A stretch of 64,000 nt of DNA from Pseudomonas frederiksbergensis. GTDB taxonomy: Bacteria; Pseudomonadota; Gammaproteobacteria; Pseudomonadales; Pseudomonadaceae. Location: contig NZ_JQGJ02000003.1 of assembly GCF_000802155.2 (NCBI RefSeq), positions 248,001 to 312,000 of the forward strand, written 5' to 3'. Below are positions 1 through 9,511 of the stretch, piece after piece; within the stretch, counting starts at the first letter, position 1, and each line of letters opens with the position of its first letter. The notes beneath the pieces were generated by a model, which saw only the letters and a list, made by a program, of their open reading frames with translations, made no database searches and was not told the DNA's origin. A program made the position numbers and the translations under genes.

Positions 1-12
1 TGTTGTTGTCAT
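1..12 (-). CDS. 5' end of a gene running off the left edge (partial)
   Basis: On the minus strand an ATG (positions 12-10) is followed by three ACA codons up to the window edge, so the protein would begin M-T-T-T. A GGAG Shine-Dalgarno-like sequence lies five bases upstream of this ATG, which is the main reason to think it is a real start. Only four codons are visible, so the product cannot be named. It would be transcribed away from the 174-residue gene at 265, making 13-264 a divergent intergenic region. Confidence 0.35.
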
Positions 13-156
13 GACCACTCCACGGGTTCGCTGTCGTGGGGGTTACCTTAGGCGTGTTGCGGCGAGGGCATCAATCACGCCCGATGGCGGATCGTTACGG
101 TGGGAGTAATTGTTTATGCTGGGCTTTGGGTCCCCTGGTCCGATAGAGACGTCGAC

Positions 157-172
157 CTGTCAACCTTGACAG
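157..172. promoter_or_regulatory. Perfect inverted repeat, candidate operator in the divergent region
   Basis: CTGTCAA-CC-TTGACAG is a perfect 7-bp inverted repeat around a CC centre. Its right half contains TTGACA (166-171), identical to a sigma70 -35 hexamer, but no good -10 box follows at 17 bases. It lies about 95 bp upstream of the ATG at 265, between two divergent starts, which suits a repressor or activator site. Apart from this repeat, nothing else recognisable was seen in positions 13-264. Confidence 0.35.
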
Positions 173-264
173 TAGGCGAACAGTTTTTTTCAGCGCCCAA
201 TCTCGATTGCGGCAACTCGATATTGTTCCGATCCCTGCTCAAAAACGCCGCTTAGGAGAACAGC

Positions 265-789
265 ATGCCCTTCTATGAAGACGTCACCGATTTCAAAAAT
301 GGACAGCGGAACGGGTGGGAGAACGGCCCTGACTTACCCGATGGGACAATCGAACTCGAGAAAGGAAATTACTTTTGGAGAGGTAATCTGGAAGTTTCTT
401 CCCAGGCATGGCCAATGATCCAACCTTCTCTTATGAAAACGTTTGATTTATCAGTTGAAGAGCGAAATAAGTACTACGACATAATATTTCACTACCGTAT
501 CCAGGAACGCCAAGCGGGCGAAGCGGGCGAAATAACCATCGCTATGTGCCCTGGAAATGTCCATTTTGAGGAGATTGTCGCTTGGATAGACAATGAAACT
601 GAAATTAACCAATGGATAAAGGTGGTGGTGAAGCCAGCACGCTGGTTCGGCCCTTCACCGGTTCTTTGGATCGGCACACTAGGCTCGAGGCCCGACGATC
701 GCCACCGAAAAATTGATATTGATAATATTACGATTCGGAACGTTCATCACCGTTCAATTGAGTTCCTTCGTTTAATCAGTTTGCGCTGA
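265..789 (+). CDS. AT-rich orphan protein of unknown function, 174 aa
   Basis: The gene starts at an ATG preceded by a good AGGAG ribosome binding site (cttaggagaacagc). I do not recognise the family. There is no signal peptide or membrane segment. The alternation of hydrophobic and charged residues, many Trp and Tyr (FHYRIQ, NQWIKVVVKP, PVLWIGTL) and an ending on IDIDNITIRNV resemble a beta-sandwich of the carbohydrate-binding or galactose-binding type, where an aspartate-rich ID-D-ITI strand often closes the fold; that is an inference. Its base composition and codons (AAT, ATA, TTA, GAA) are clearly more AT-rich than the flanking chemosensory genes, suggesting recent acquisition. A strong hairpin lies 32 bases after the stop. 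Confidence 0.7.
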   Translation: MPFYEDVTDFKNGQRNGWENGPDLPDGTIELEKGNYFWRGNLEVSSQAWPMIQPSLMKTFDLSVEERNKYYDIIFHYRIQERQAGEAGEITIAMCPGNVHFEEIVAWIDNETEINQWIKVVVKPARWFGPSPVLWIGTLGSRPDDRHRKIDIDNITIRNVHHRSIEFLRLISLR

Positions 790-820
790 AAACTTTACTG
801 AACATCTTTTCTTGATTTAG

Positions 821-848
821 TTGATCGTACCGACTCAGGTACGATCAA
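821..848. terminator. Perfect 11-bp hairpin between the orphan gene and chpC
   Basis: TTGATCGTACC, a six-base loop GACTCA, and GGTACGATCAA form a perfect 11-bp stem-loop in the convergent space between the 174-residue gene (+) and chpC (-). It is not followed directly by a run of T on either strand, so intrinsic termination is plausible but not certain. A protein-binding palindrome is the alternative. Confidence 0.45.
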
Positions 849-879
849 CCCGTCTGAACTCGTTTTAGTCCATGAGTTG

Positions 880-1335
880 CTAAGTCAACCCCGCCGCCAT
901 CACCAACTCCTCCAACGCCAACAGATCCGGCACTTTCGCCACGTGCTCCCCCACCTGCACCGCCGCCTGCTCCAGCCCGCACAGCGGCACATCGACGTAG
1001 CTCAACTGGCTATCGAGCTTGCAGGAACGGGGGATGCCTTGCACCAGCAGGGCAATGAAGCGCAGCTCCGGCCGGCCGCCCAGGGCGTTGAGCACGACGA
1101 TGCGTACGCGCTCGCCCATCACGGTTTTCTGGCCGCAGGCCGACTCGAAGCTCAACAGCGGAATCTGCCGCTCGCGCCAGCTCACCCAGCCCAGGAACCA
1201 CGGCGGGGTGTCCAGATCGAAGGCGCTGCTCTGGTAGTCGATCAGCTCCGCCACCGCCACGTTGGGCAGAATCAAATGCCGGTCGGCCAAGGGCAGCAAC
1301 AGCCCCGTGAGATGGCTGGCGCGAAATTCATCCAT
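880..1335 (-). CDS. chpC: CheW-like protein ChpC of the type IV pili chemosensory system
   Basis: This 151-residue protein consists of one CheW-like domain (LLPLADRHLILPNVAVAELIDY near the start, GWVSWRERQIPLLSFE in the middle), with no membrane segment or signal peptide. CheW-like proteins couple receptors to a CheA-type kinase; here the kinase would be ChpA and the output type IV pilus behaviour. It is the last gene of the minus-strand pilG-pilH-pilI-pilJ-chpA operon and its start overlaps the end of chpA by 8 bp, indicating translational coupling. In P. aeruginosa a CheB-like methylesterase gene, chpB, lies between chpA and chpC; here there is no room for it. Confidence 0.85.
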   Translation of the reverse strand: MDEFRASHLTGLLLPLADRHLILPNVAVAELIDYQSSAFDLDTPPWFLGWVSWRERQIPLLSFESACGQKTVMGERVRIVVLNALGGRPELRFIALLVQGIPRSCKLDSQLSYVDVPLCGLEQAAVQVGEHVAKVPDLLALEELVMAAGLT

Positions 1336-4300
1336 GTTTTTTGCTCCAGTACGCGATGCTGTCGAGCAGCACCGATTCCTGGTACGGCTTGCCCAGGTAG
1401 TCGTTGACGCCGATGGCCATGGCGCGGTCGCGGTGTTTCTGGCCGGTGCGGGAGGTGATCATGATGATCGGCAGGTGCGCCAGGCGCGGGTCGTTGCGCA
1501 CGTGGGTCGCCACTTCGAAGCCATCCATGCGCGGCATTTCGATGTCCAGCAGCATCAGGTCCGGCGTGTGTTCGGTCAACAAGGCGATGGCATCCACGCC
1601 GTCCTTGGCGGTGAGGACGTGCATGCCATGACGCTCCAGCAAACGACTGGTGACCTTGCGCACCGTTACCGAGTCGTCCACCACCAGCACCAGCAATGGC
1701 CGTTGCGGTTCGCCCTCGCCTTCAGTCGACACCTGGCGGCGCGGGACCTGGTGGGGCAAGGCGCGGATCGGTGCGAGCAGGTCGAGAATCAACACCACCC
1801 GGCCGTCCCCCAGGATCGTCGCCCCGGACAGGCCTTGCACCGCCGAGAACTGCGGGCCAAGGCTCTTGACCACGATCTCGCGAGTGCCGGTGGTGGCGTC
1901 GACTTGCACCGCGACATGCCGTTCGTTGCACTGCACCAGCAGCACTGGCAAAGGCTGGCTCTGCCCCAGCAACTTCGGCCGGGTGCCGGTTTTCAGCAGC
2001 TCGCCCAGGTAACACAGCTCGTAGCGTTGCCCGGCGTAGGTGTAGGTCGGCGGATCGAGCTGGTAATAGCCGTCCAGTTCGGCGGGCAATACCCGGACGA
2101 TGCTCTCGATGGTGTTCAATGGAATCGCATACTGGTCTTCATGGCACTGGACCATCAGCGCGCGGTTGACCGACACCGTGAACGGCAGGCGAATGCGGAA
2201 GTGCACGCCCTGCCCCGGCGTCGAGTCGATGGACATGCTGCCCCCCAACTGCCGCACCTCTTCGTGGACCACGTCCATGCCGACGCCGCGCCCGGAAATC
2301 TGAGTGATCTTCTCAGCCGTGGAAAAGCCTGGCTGGAGAATGAATTGCAGTACGTCACGGTCGCTGATGTCGCTGTCGGGTGTCAGCAAGCCACGCTTGA
2401 TCGCCTTGCGCCGAACCGCGTCCAGCGGCACCCCGGCGCCGTCGTCGCGGATGTCGAAGATGATGTCGCCTCCCTCGCGGGACAAGTCGAGGCTGATCCG
2501 CCCCTTGGCCGGTTTTCCGGCGGCGATACGCACATCGGCAGCCTCCAGGCCGTGGTCCACGGCGTTGCGCAGCATGTGTTCCAGAGGCGCGGCCATGCGT
2601 TCGAGCACGTTGCGATCCATCTCGCCCTCGGCATTGCCGACCACGAACTCCACATCCTTGCCCAGCTCTTGGGCGACTTGCCGGACGATGCGCTTGAGCC
2701 GCGGCAGCATGCGTTCGAACGGCACCATGCGCGTACGCATCAGGCCTTCCTGGAGTTCGGTATTGATACGTCCCTGTTGCTGCAGCAGGTTTTCCGCATC
2801 GTGGTTGCTGCGGTCGAGGGTTTCCTTGAGGTCGAGCAAGTCCGAGGCGGACTCGAACAGCGCCCGGGACAATTGCTGCAGTTGGGAGTGGCGGTCCATC
2901 TCCAGGGGATCGAACTCTTCGTAGCCCAGCCGCTCGGCCTCCACTTGCTGGCGACTGAGAATCCGCCCCTGGGTTTCGGTGTCGAGGCGGCGTAGTTGGT
3001 CGCGCATGCGCTCGATGGTGGTTTCCATCTCGCCCAGGGCAATGCGCGCGTCATTGACCTGTTGTTCGATACGGCCCCGGAAGATCGACGTTTCGCCGGC
3101 GAGGTTGACCAGGTCGTCGAGCAATTCGGCGGAGACCTTGACCGTGTCCGCGCCGTCGCCCGACACGGAGGGCTCGGGTCGCGCCGGCAGAGACGCCGGC
3201 GCCTGGACCGAAGCTGGCTCCGGTGCTGCAACAGGTTCAGGCGCGTCGCGCTCCTGCGGATGGCTCACCGCCTGGATCCGCGCAATCAATCGATCGCCCG
3301 GCGGGCACGGCTGACCGGCGCGGACCGCATCGAGCATCTGCGCCAGTCGGTCGTGACTGCTTTGCAGCAGGACAAATAGCTCGGGGCTCGGTTGCAGCAG
3401 GCCCGCCGACAGGCCTTCATAAAGATTCTCGAGCTCATGGGCGAGATCGCCGATGGGGGAAATTTCCACCATCCGCGCGCCGCCCTTGAGGGTGTGCAGA
3501 TCTCTCAGCAAGGTCTCCACGGCCTGGCGATTGGCCGGGTCTTCCTGCCAGCGCAGCAACGCAGCGCCGGAGCTGTCGAGGATGTCGAAACCTTCCTCGA
3601 GAAAGATCTCCAGCAACTCGGGATCGTGCCCCGAGGCATCGCCCGTCGCAGTCGGTGTCTCGATGGCATTCGGCCGGTCCTGGCGGAACCGGTGAATGGC
3701 GTCGATCAGCGCAACGGGATCACCCAATGGCTGGCCTTGTTGCAGTTGCCCGAGCAACAGATCCAGGCGTTCGTGGCTGCTTTCGAGCAGTTGCGCCAGT
3801 TCCTCGCTGTAGCTGTAGCGGCGGTCCACCAGCCCCTCATAAAGGTTTTCCAACTCTTGGGCCAAGTCACTGACCGGTCGGATGCCCGCCATGCGCGCGC
3901 CACCCTTGAGCGTATGCAAATCACGCTGCAGCGATGACAGCGGCGCGCCGTTGTCCGGATCGGCGAGCCAGCGCTGCAAGGCCTGGGCGGCGCTTTCCAG
4001 GATGTCCTGCGCCTCTTCGAGAAAGATCGAAGCGATGTCATCGTCGACCGAGGTATCGGTGGTTGCGCCGTGTTCCATTTCGGCGGTCGCCTGGCTCAGC
4101 TCGCGGATGCTCAGGGTGCGGCTGCCGTCGCTGCGGATCAGCCCCGTAGCGGCTGGGTCGAGGCTGTCCTCGAGCAGTTTGCGAAGGGCCTGCACCCGCT
4201 CGGGCCGCGAATGCACATGCTGGCCGGCCGCCAACTCGTCGAGCATGTCGATCAACGCTTCGTGGGCGCGCTGAGCCTCCTGGAAAAAGGCGTCGCTGAC

Positions 4301-7258
4301 CGCCAGGCTGCTTTCCTCGACCGCACCGTAAAGGTCCAGCAGCGCTTCGCAGAGCTCGTCCACCGGGTGCAGGTCAGCCAGGTGCGCACCTTCGCCCAGG
4401 GTGGTCAGCTCGTCGAGCAAGGCACTCAATTCCTGGCCTTCGGCGGGGTGTTGCTGCCAACGTTGCAACAGGTTTTCCGCGTCCAGCAGGATGTCCATGC
4501 CTTGGGCGAGGAAGTTATTGATCAACTGCGGATCACGCTTGGTCCGCGCGCCTTGATCCGCCGCGCCAGCCACTGCCTGCAAGCGCTCGACCAACAGCGA
4601 CCGGGCCCGCTGGATCAAGTCCTCGGCACCGGCAATCGGTGCCTGCGGTTGGCTGTGTAACTGGCGCAGGCCGCGTCGCAGCAACCCCTCGCCCTCCAGC
4701 AGCAGTTCAATCTCATCCAGGTCCAATGCCAGCAGATGAGCCTTGTATTCCCGGGCCAGTTCGTCCAACGCCCCGGCGAGTTCGGCGATGGGCTGCACAC
4801 CGGCCATCGATGCGCTGCCCTTGAGGGTGTGCAACGCCCGTTGCAGTTCGTCGCTGGCCTGCAGCGGCAGTTGTTCGGCGGCGTGATCAAGGAAGCGATC
4901 GAGCGTGGCGAGATGACCCTGGGCTTCGTTGTCGAAAATCTTCAAGAGCAGCGGATCGAGGGCAGTCACGTCCTGCTCGTCGTCATCCTCTTCTTCGCGG
5001 CCCTTGGCGAGGGCATGGGCGCGAGCGGCCAGGCGATCGACGTCGTCACGCTGGGATTGGCGATGATCGGCGAATTCGGTGATCAGCGCCGGCAGCAATT
5101 GCACGGTTTCTTCAATTAACCGAAGGACTGACGCGCCCGGTTCCACACTACGCTCCAGCACCCGATTGAGCAGGTTTTCCACCGCCCAGGCCAACTCCCC
5201 CAGGATCAACGCCCGCACCATCCGGCCGCTGCCCTTGAGGGTGTGGAAGGCCCGGCGCAGTTCCGTCAGCGCGCCGTGGTCGTCGGGATAGGCAGCCCAG
5301 CGCGGCAGGTATTCATTCAGCACATCCAGTACTTCGGCGGTCTCCTCGAGGAACACTTCGCGCAGCTCATCGTCCACCGGGGTTTCATCCGCCGGGGGCG
5401 GTAGCAGGCTGGCGGGCATGTTCCTCGCTGGCGGGTTGACCGCCGAGACCGGGCTGGCCAGGACTTCGGCCAAGGATTGCACGGTCTGCGGATCGTCCAG
5501 CTCCTGCAGGTCCTGCATGACCTGCGCTTCATTGGGGCTGAGCACATCGTCGAGCAATGGCACGCGGGCTTCGTCGGGGAAATACCCGAGGGCGCCCAGG
5601 CTGCGTTCGACCCCATCGAGCAGGCTCTCGGCAGGCTTGAGCGGGTCCTCGCTCAAGCGCTCCAGGTAATATTCCAGGCCGGTGATCACATCGGCCAGAT
5701 GATCCAGCTCTTCCCAGCCCGGCCGGGCATGTTCGAGCAACAGATGCTCGTGGATGAAACCGTGGCACGCCTCCACGAGGCTGGCGGCACGGGTCAACGG
5801 AATCATCGCCAGCGCACCGCGCACCTGGGTCAGCAGCGCCGGTAAAGGCTGGAGTTGCTCGCTGTTCCAGTCCGCGTCGATGTAGTCGACGATCATGTCC
5901 TTGGCCTGTTGCAGGCAAGTGTGGGCTTCCTTGATGACGATCTGGTGGATCTGGGTCAGGTCGGTGGTCGGCAGGCGGTTGTCTTCGCGGCTTTCGGGTT
6001 CGACGGTGCCGACCATGCCGGCCAGGGTCGCCTCGACGTAGAGCAAGGCCCCGGCGACGTCCATCAGCGTTGCATCATCCGGCTCACGCTGGCCCTGGGC
6101 GAGGCTCAGCACCACGGCCAGTTGGTCGATGATCACTTTGCGCGGCTGGCCGAAACCCAACACCGCCAAGGTGTCGGCGATCTGTCGCAAAGGCGCCAGC
6201 AGGCTGTCGAGCTCGGTGACGTGCTGTCGATCGCTGCGCACGAACAGGTCCAGGCGCTCCTTGACCCGCACCAGTTCCTCGCAGAGCGCGGCCAGCACCG
6301 AGCGCATGGCATCGCGGTCGGGCCCGGCCAGGCGCGCGCGTTCTTCGTCGACCATCGCGCTGTCGGGCAGCGCGTCGTCCAGTGAGTAGCGTTCTTTCAT
6401 GATCTGCATCTGCCCGCTGGGATGTTCGGCCTTGGCAATATAGAACAACAGGCTCTTGACCAAGTGTGACGGGGCCGGTTGATTGACGCCTGGCATGCCT
6501 TGCACCAGCAGGCGCTTGAGTTCCTTGTCGGCGTCCTTGAACAGACTGCGCAGCGCCGGGCTGTTGGCGATACGCCCCTCGCGCATGCCCTCGACCAACG
6601 CCGAAGCGACCTGCCACAACGCATTGAGCGGCGCCCCGGCGCACAGCGTCTCCAAACGGTGGAAGACCTTCGCCAGGTAGCCAAGGTGAGTGGCGTCGTC
6701 CTGTTCACGAAGCAACCCCACCAAGGCGACTTGCAAGGTTTGGCGCAGCTTGCGCAGGGTGCCTGGCAAGTCGGCCGGTTCGAGCCGCTTCAAGGCGTCA
6801 TCGTTGAGTGGCGCGACATCCGGCAGCTGCGGACTGAACAGGCTGGTCTCCGACAACAGGCTTTCGCCCCGGGCACTGCGCAAGTCGTTTATCAACGGCA
6901 GCACCACCAACGGCAGGTCGCGACGGGCACCTTGCACACGCTCAAGATAGACCGGCAATTGGCCCAGGGCCTGGCGCAACAGGCTGATGGCCTCGTCGCG
7001 GTGGGCAATACGGTTGTCCTGCAGCGCGATGCACAGTTGCTCCATTTCTTCGGCGAGCAACGCCGCGCCATAGAACTCGACCATCTGCAGGCCACCATGG
7101 ACCTGATGGATACAGGCCAGGCATTGGGCAAGGGCATCCGACGCCTGCGGGTCGTCCTCCGGGCGATTGAGTGCCAGATGAGCCTGCTTCAGCGTTTCGG
7201 CAATCTCGCCCTTGACCCATTCCAGGGCCACGTAGTCGTGCCGATCACCCATAACCAC
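1328..7258 (-). CDS. chpA: Hybrid CheA-type histidine kinase ChpA
   Basis: This 1976-residue multidomain kinase is the core of the type IV pili chemosensory system. Reading from the N terminus: a long helical region with a degenerate phosphotransfer-like motif (HQVHGG near residue 51); four clear HPt domains with H-TLKG motifs near residues 672, 810, 1114 and 1254; a CheA dimerisation helix pair from about 1383 (LLDDLVNLAGE); an HATPase domain (LRNAVDHGLE near 1566, then GRGVGMDVV); a CheW-like domain at about 1700-1830; and a C-terminal receiver domain (VVDDS, phospho-Asp in LLDIEMPRMDG near 1904). The P. aeruginosa protein is longer (about 2470 residues) and carries more phosphotransfer domains. 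It starts 32 bp after pilJ, where P. aeruginosa has pilK. Confidence 0.95.
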   Translation of the reverse strand: MVMGDRHDYVALEWVKGEIAETLKQAHLALNRPEDDPQASDALAQCLACIHQVHGGLQMVEFYGAALLAEEMEQLCIALQDNRIAHRDEAISLLRQALGQLPVYLERVQGARRDLPLVVLPLINDLRSARGESLLSETSLFSPQLPDVAPLNDDALKRLEPADLPGTLRKLRQTLQVALVGLLREQDDATHLGYLAKVFHRLETLCAGAPLNALWQVASALVEGMREGRIANSPALRSLFKDADKELKRLLVQGMPGVNQPAPSHLVKSLLFYIAKAEHPSGQMQIMKERYSLDDALPDSAMVDEERARLAGPDRDAMRSVLAALCEELVRVKERLDLFVRSDRQHVTELDSLLAPLRQIADTLAVLGFGQPRKVIIDQLAVVLSLAQGQREPDDATLMDVAGALLYVEATLAGMVGTVEPESREDNRLPTTDLTQIHQIVIKEAHTCLQQAKDMIVDYIDADWNSEQLQPLPALLTQVRGALAMIPLTRAASLVEACHGFIHEHLLLEHARPGWEELDHLADVITGLEYYLERLSEDPLKPAESLLDGVERSLGALGYFPDEARVPLLDDVLSPNEAQVMQDLQELDDPQTVQSLAEVLASPVSAVNPPARNMPASLLPPPADETPVDDELREVFLEETAEVLDVLNEYLPRWAAYPDDHGALTELRRAFHTLKGSGRMVRALILGELAWAVENLLNRVLERSVEPGASVLRLIEETVQLLPALITEFADHRQSQRDDVDRLAARAHALAKGREEEDDDEQDVTALDPLLLKIFDNEAQGHLATLDRFLDHAAEQLPLQASDELQRALHTLKGSASMAGVQPIAELAGALDELAREYKAHLLALDLDEIELLLEGEGLLRRGLRQLHSQPQAPIAGAEDLIQRARSLLVERLQAVAGAADQGARTKRDPQLINNFLAQGMDILLDAENLLQRWQQHPAEGQELSALLDELTTLGEGAHLADLHPVDELCEALLDLYGAVEESSLAVSDAFFQEAQRAHEALIDMLDELAAGQHVHSRPERVQALRKLLEDSLDPAATGLIRSDGSRTLSIRELSQATAEMEHGATTDTSVDDDIASIFLEEAQDILESAAQALQRWLADPDNGAPLSSLQRDLHTLKGGARMAGIRPVSDLAQELENLYEGLVDRRYSYSEELAQLLESSHERLDLLLGQLQQGQPLGDPVALIDAIHRFRQDRPNAIETPTATGDASGHDPELLEIFLEEGFDILDSSGAALLRWQEDPANRQAVETLLRDLHTLKGGARMVEISPIGDLAHELENLYEGLSAGLLQPSPELFVLLQSSHDRLAQMLDAVRAGQPCPPGDRLIARIQAVSHPQERDAPEPVAAPEPASVQAPASLPARPEPSVSGDGADTVKVSAELLDDLVNLAGETSIFRGRIEQQVNDARIALGEMETTIERMRDQLRRLDTETQGRILSRQQVEAERLGYEEFDPLEMDRHSQLQQLSRALFESASDLLDLKETLDRSNHDAENLLQQQGRINTELQEGLMRTRMVPFERMLPRLKRIVRQVAQELGKDVEFVVGNAEGEMDRNVLERMAAPLEHMLRNAVDHGLEAADVRIAAGKPAKGRISLDLSREGGDIIFDIRDDGAGVPLDAVRRKAIKRGLLTPDSDISDRDVLQFILQPGFSTAEKITQISGRGVGMDVVHEEVRQLGGSMSIDSTPGQGVHFRIRLPFTVSVNRALMVQCHEDQYAIPLNTIESIVRVLPAELDGYYQLDPPTYTYAGQRYELCYLGELLKTGTRPKLLGQSQPLPVLLVQCNERHVAVQVDATTGTREIVVKSLGPQFSAVQGLSGATILGDGRVVLILDLLAPIRALPHQVPRRQVSTEGEGEPQRPLLVLVVDDSVTVRKVTSRLLERHGMHVLTAKDGVDAIALLTEHTPDLMLLDIEMPRMDGFEVATHVRNDPRLAHLPIIMITSRTGQKHRDRAMAIGVNDYLGKPYQESVLLDSIAYWSKKHG

Positions 7259-7290
7259 TCCAAATCAACAGTCATATGCCGCAGAGCGCA

Positions 7291-9351
7291 TCAGCCCTTA
7301 TCCCCATCCGCCACAGTTGCTGGCGGCAAGGTAAACCCCGACACCGAACGACGCAGCTGGCTGGCCATTTTCGCCAGGTTGCCGATGCTCTCGGCGGTGG
7401 CGGTAGAGCCGGAGGAGGTCTGCGAGGTGATCTGCTGGATCACGTTCATGGTCAGGGAAATCTGCCCTGCCGAGGTGGTCTGTTGCTGCGCCGCGTTGGA
7501 AATGCTCTGGATAAGCGCAGCCAGGGTCTTGGAAACCCCTTCGATTTCTTCCAGGGCAACGCCGGCATCCTGGGCCAGCCGGGCACCGCGCACCACTTCG
7601 GTGGTGGTCTGCTCCATGGAGATCACCGCTTCGTTGGTGTCGGCCTGGATCGCCCGCACCAGCGTCTCGATTTGCCGGGTCGCTGCCGAAGAACGCTCGG
7701 CCAACCGCTGCACTTCATCGGCCACCACTGCAAAGCCGCGCCCGGCATCGCCGGCCATGGACGCCTGGATCGCGGCGTTGAGCGCCAGGATGTTGGTCTG
7801 GTCGGCGATGTCGTCGATCAGGCTGACAATGTCGCCAATTTCCTGGGACGATTCGCCCAGGCGCTTGATGCGTTTGGCGGTGTCCTGGATCTGTTCGCGA
7901 ATGTTGTCCATGCCATGAATGGTGTTGTGCACCACCTCGTTGCCCTTGTTGGCGATTTCCACGGAGCGCTCGGCCACCGCCGACGACTCGGCGGCATTGG
8001 CCGACACCTGGTCGATGGACTGGGCCATTTCATTGATTGAAGTCGATGCTTCGGAAATTTGCTGGGCCTGGTGCTCGGACGCCTGGGCCAGGTGCATCGC
8101 CGTGGCCTGGGTTTCCTGCACGGCTGCGGCGACCTGGCCGGCGGTGAGGTTGATCGTCGCCACCAGATCACGCAGTTGGTCCACCGAATAGTTGATGGAG
8201 TCGGCGATGGTCCCGGTGAAATCCTCGGTGACCGAGGCTGTGACGGTCAGGTCACCGTCGGCCAGGTCCTCGATTTCGTCCAGCAAGCGCATGATCGCGT
8301 TCTGGTTGCGCTCGTTCTTTTCCGCCGTCTCCCTCAGTTGGCGGTTGGTCTCGCGAACCATGACCAGGCCGATGAGGATGATCGACATCAACGCCAGCAG
8401 GCCCAATACGTAGCCGCCGATGGTGTTGACGGAACGCCCGCCCGCCAGGTTTTCGAACGCGGTGGCCAGGTGCGAGGCTTCATCGAGCAGGGTTTGCGAC
8501 AGGTTGAAGATATTGCCCGCCGACTCACGGACCTTGAACAGCTCCGGCGAAGTTTCGAGGATTTCATCCACCGAGCCGGAGACAAACTCGAACAGTTCGC
8601 TGATGTCCGACAGGCGCGCCCGGGCGTCGCGATCCTGGACCTGGGAGATCTTCAAGGTCGGGTCGCCTTGCAGCATGCCATTGAGCACCTGGCCAAAACG
8701 CGCAGCGTCACGGCCAAAGGTATCGGCGGCCTGGCTGGCATTCTCGTCCCCGGCCAATACGGTGTTCACCGCGCCGAGGATCCGCTCGGCCAGCAGCGAC
8801 TGGCGCTGGGCCATGGCGACCTGGGCGGCCGGTGCGCCACGTTGCAGGAGGATCTCGACGACTTTTTCGTACTCGACCTGCAGCTGTGGCACGGTTTCGG
8901 CCAGGGTCGCCGCGACCTGATGCAACGACAGGACGGTTTGTTCGCTGGAGAGGATGGCATCGGTGTTCTTCAGCAGCCGCTCCCAGTCCAACTGCACGGC
9001 ACGCATCTGCGGGCGCAGGGTTGCAGGCGCCGGTGGCAGACCGGTCACGGGGTCGCCCTGTTTAAGGTAGCCCCAGCGCTGGGCGAAGTCGTTGCGCGCA
9101 TCACTCAGCAGCTTGAACGCAGCCGCCTTGCCGGCCGCCGCCTCGGTGGCGTTCTTGGCGATGCGCTGGGACAACACCCGCAGCTCGCCAGCATGGCCGA
9201 TGTACTGCTTGTCATAGGTAGATTGGGTGTTGAGGTACGCAAAGTTGGCGAACAGCAGCATGATGAAGACAATCAGCGCGACGAACAGCACGATGATCTG
9301 TGAACGACTGCGCGACGCTTCCAGTGGCTTGCCTGTTTTTGCTTTGATCAT
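7291..9351 (-). CDS. pilJ: Methyl-accepting chemotaxis protein PilJ
   Basis: This 686-residue receptor feeds the Chp kinase. It has an N-terminal transmembrane helix (about residues 20-40, [17 protein letters not shown]), a periplasmic PilJ-type helical sensor domain containing a conserved [14 protein letters not shown] motif, a second helix at about 312-335 ([20 protein letters not shown]), a HAMP-like linker and a long cytoplasmic signalling coiled coil. The hairpin tip is recognisable ([19 protein letters not shown], then [17 protein letters not shown]). It lies between pilI and chpA. No methyltransferase or methylesterase gene accompanies it in this operon, so its adaptation must depend on enzymes encoded elsewhere or be absent. 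Confidence 0.95.
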   Translation of the reverse strand: MIKAKTGKPLEASRSRSQIIVLFVALIVFIMLLFANFAYLNTQSTYDKQYIGHAGELRVLSQRIAKNATEAAAGKAAAFKLLSDARNDFAQRWGYLKQGDPVTGLPPAPATLRPQMRAVQLDWERLLKNTDAILSSEQTVLSLHQVAATLAETVPQLQVEYEKVVEILLQRGAPAAQVAMAQRQSLLAERILGAVNTVLAGDENASQAADTFGRDAARFGQVLNGMLQGDPTLKISQVQDRDARARLSDISELFEFVSGSVDEILETSPELFKVRESAGNIFNLSQTLLDEASHLATAFENLAGGRSVNTIGGYVLGLLALMSIILIGLVMVRETNRQLRETAEKNERNQNAIMRLLDEIEDLADGDLTVTASVTEDFTGTIADSINYSVDQLRDLVATINLTAGQVAAAVQETQATAMHLAQASEHQAQQISEASTSINEMAQSIDQVSANAAESSAVAERSVEIANKGNEVVHNTIHGMDNIREQIQDTAKRIKRLGESSQEIGDIVSLIDDIADQTNILALNAAIQASMAGDAGRGFAVVADEVQRLAERSSAATRQIETLVRAIQADTNEAVISMEQTTTEVVRGARLAQDAGVALEEIEGVSKTLAALIQSISNAAQQQTTSAGQISLTMNVIQQITSQTSSGSTATAESIGNLAKMASQLRRSVSGFTLPPATVADGDKG

Positions 9352-9403
9352 CGGTACTCGCCTGTCCTGCTCGAAACCCCAAACCAGCCACCGCAGCCTT
9401 CAA

Positions 9404-9491
9404 GCGGGAGCGAACCTGCTCGCGATCGCGTCGGATCAGTCGGCATTGATGCAACTGATCCACCGCCTCCGCGAGCAGGCTCATTCCCACA
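9404..9491. repeat. REPIN-like inverted repeat between pilI and pilJ
   Basis: Two inverted copies of the local REP core face each other: CGGGAGCGAACCTGCTCGCG at about 9405-9424 and its imperfect complement, ending CTCATTCCCAC, at about 9470-9490. The arms are roughly 20 nt with a few mismatches and are separated by about 45 nt. The element fills much of the 160-bp gap between pilJ (start 9351) and pilI (stop 9512), so it is inside a transcribed operon and would form a large hairpin in the mRNA. Confidence 0.7.
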
Positions 9492-9511
9492 ATGGCCTGC
9501 GTTGCGTTCTT

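Noticed and set aside
1262..2995. Open frame of 577 codons on the plus strand opposite chpA
   Set aside because: It is antisense to a clearly coding, domain-rich gene; its translation is rich in His, Gln and Arg with no recognisable family, as expected opposite GC-rich coding DNA.
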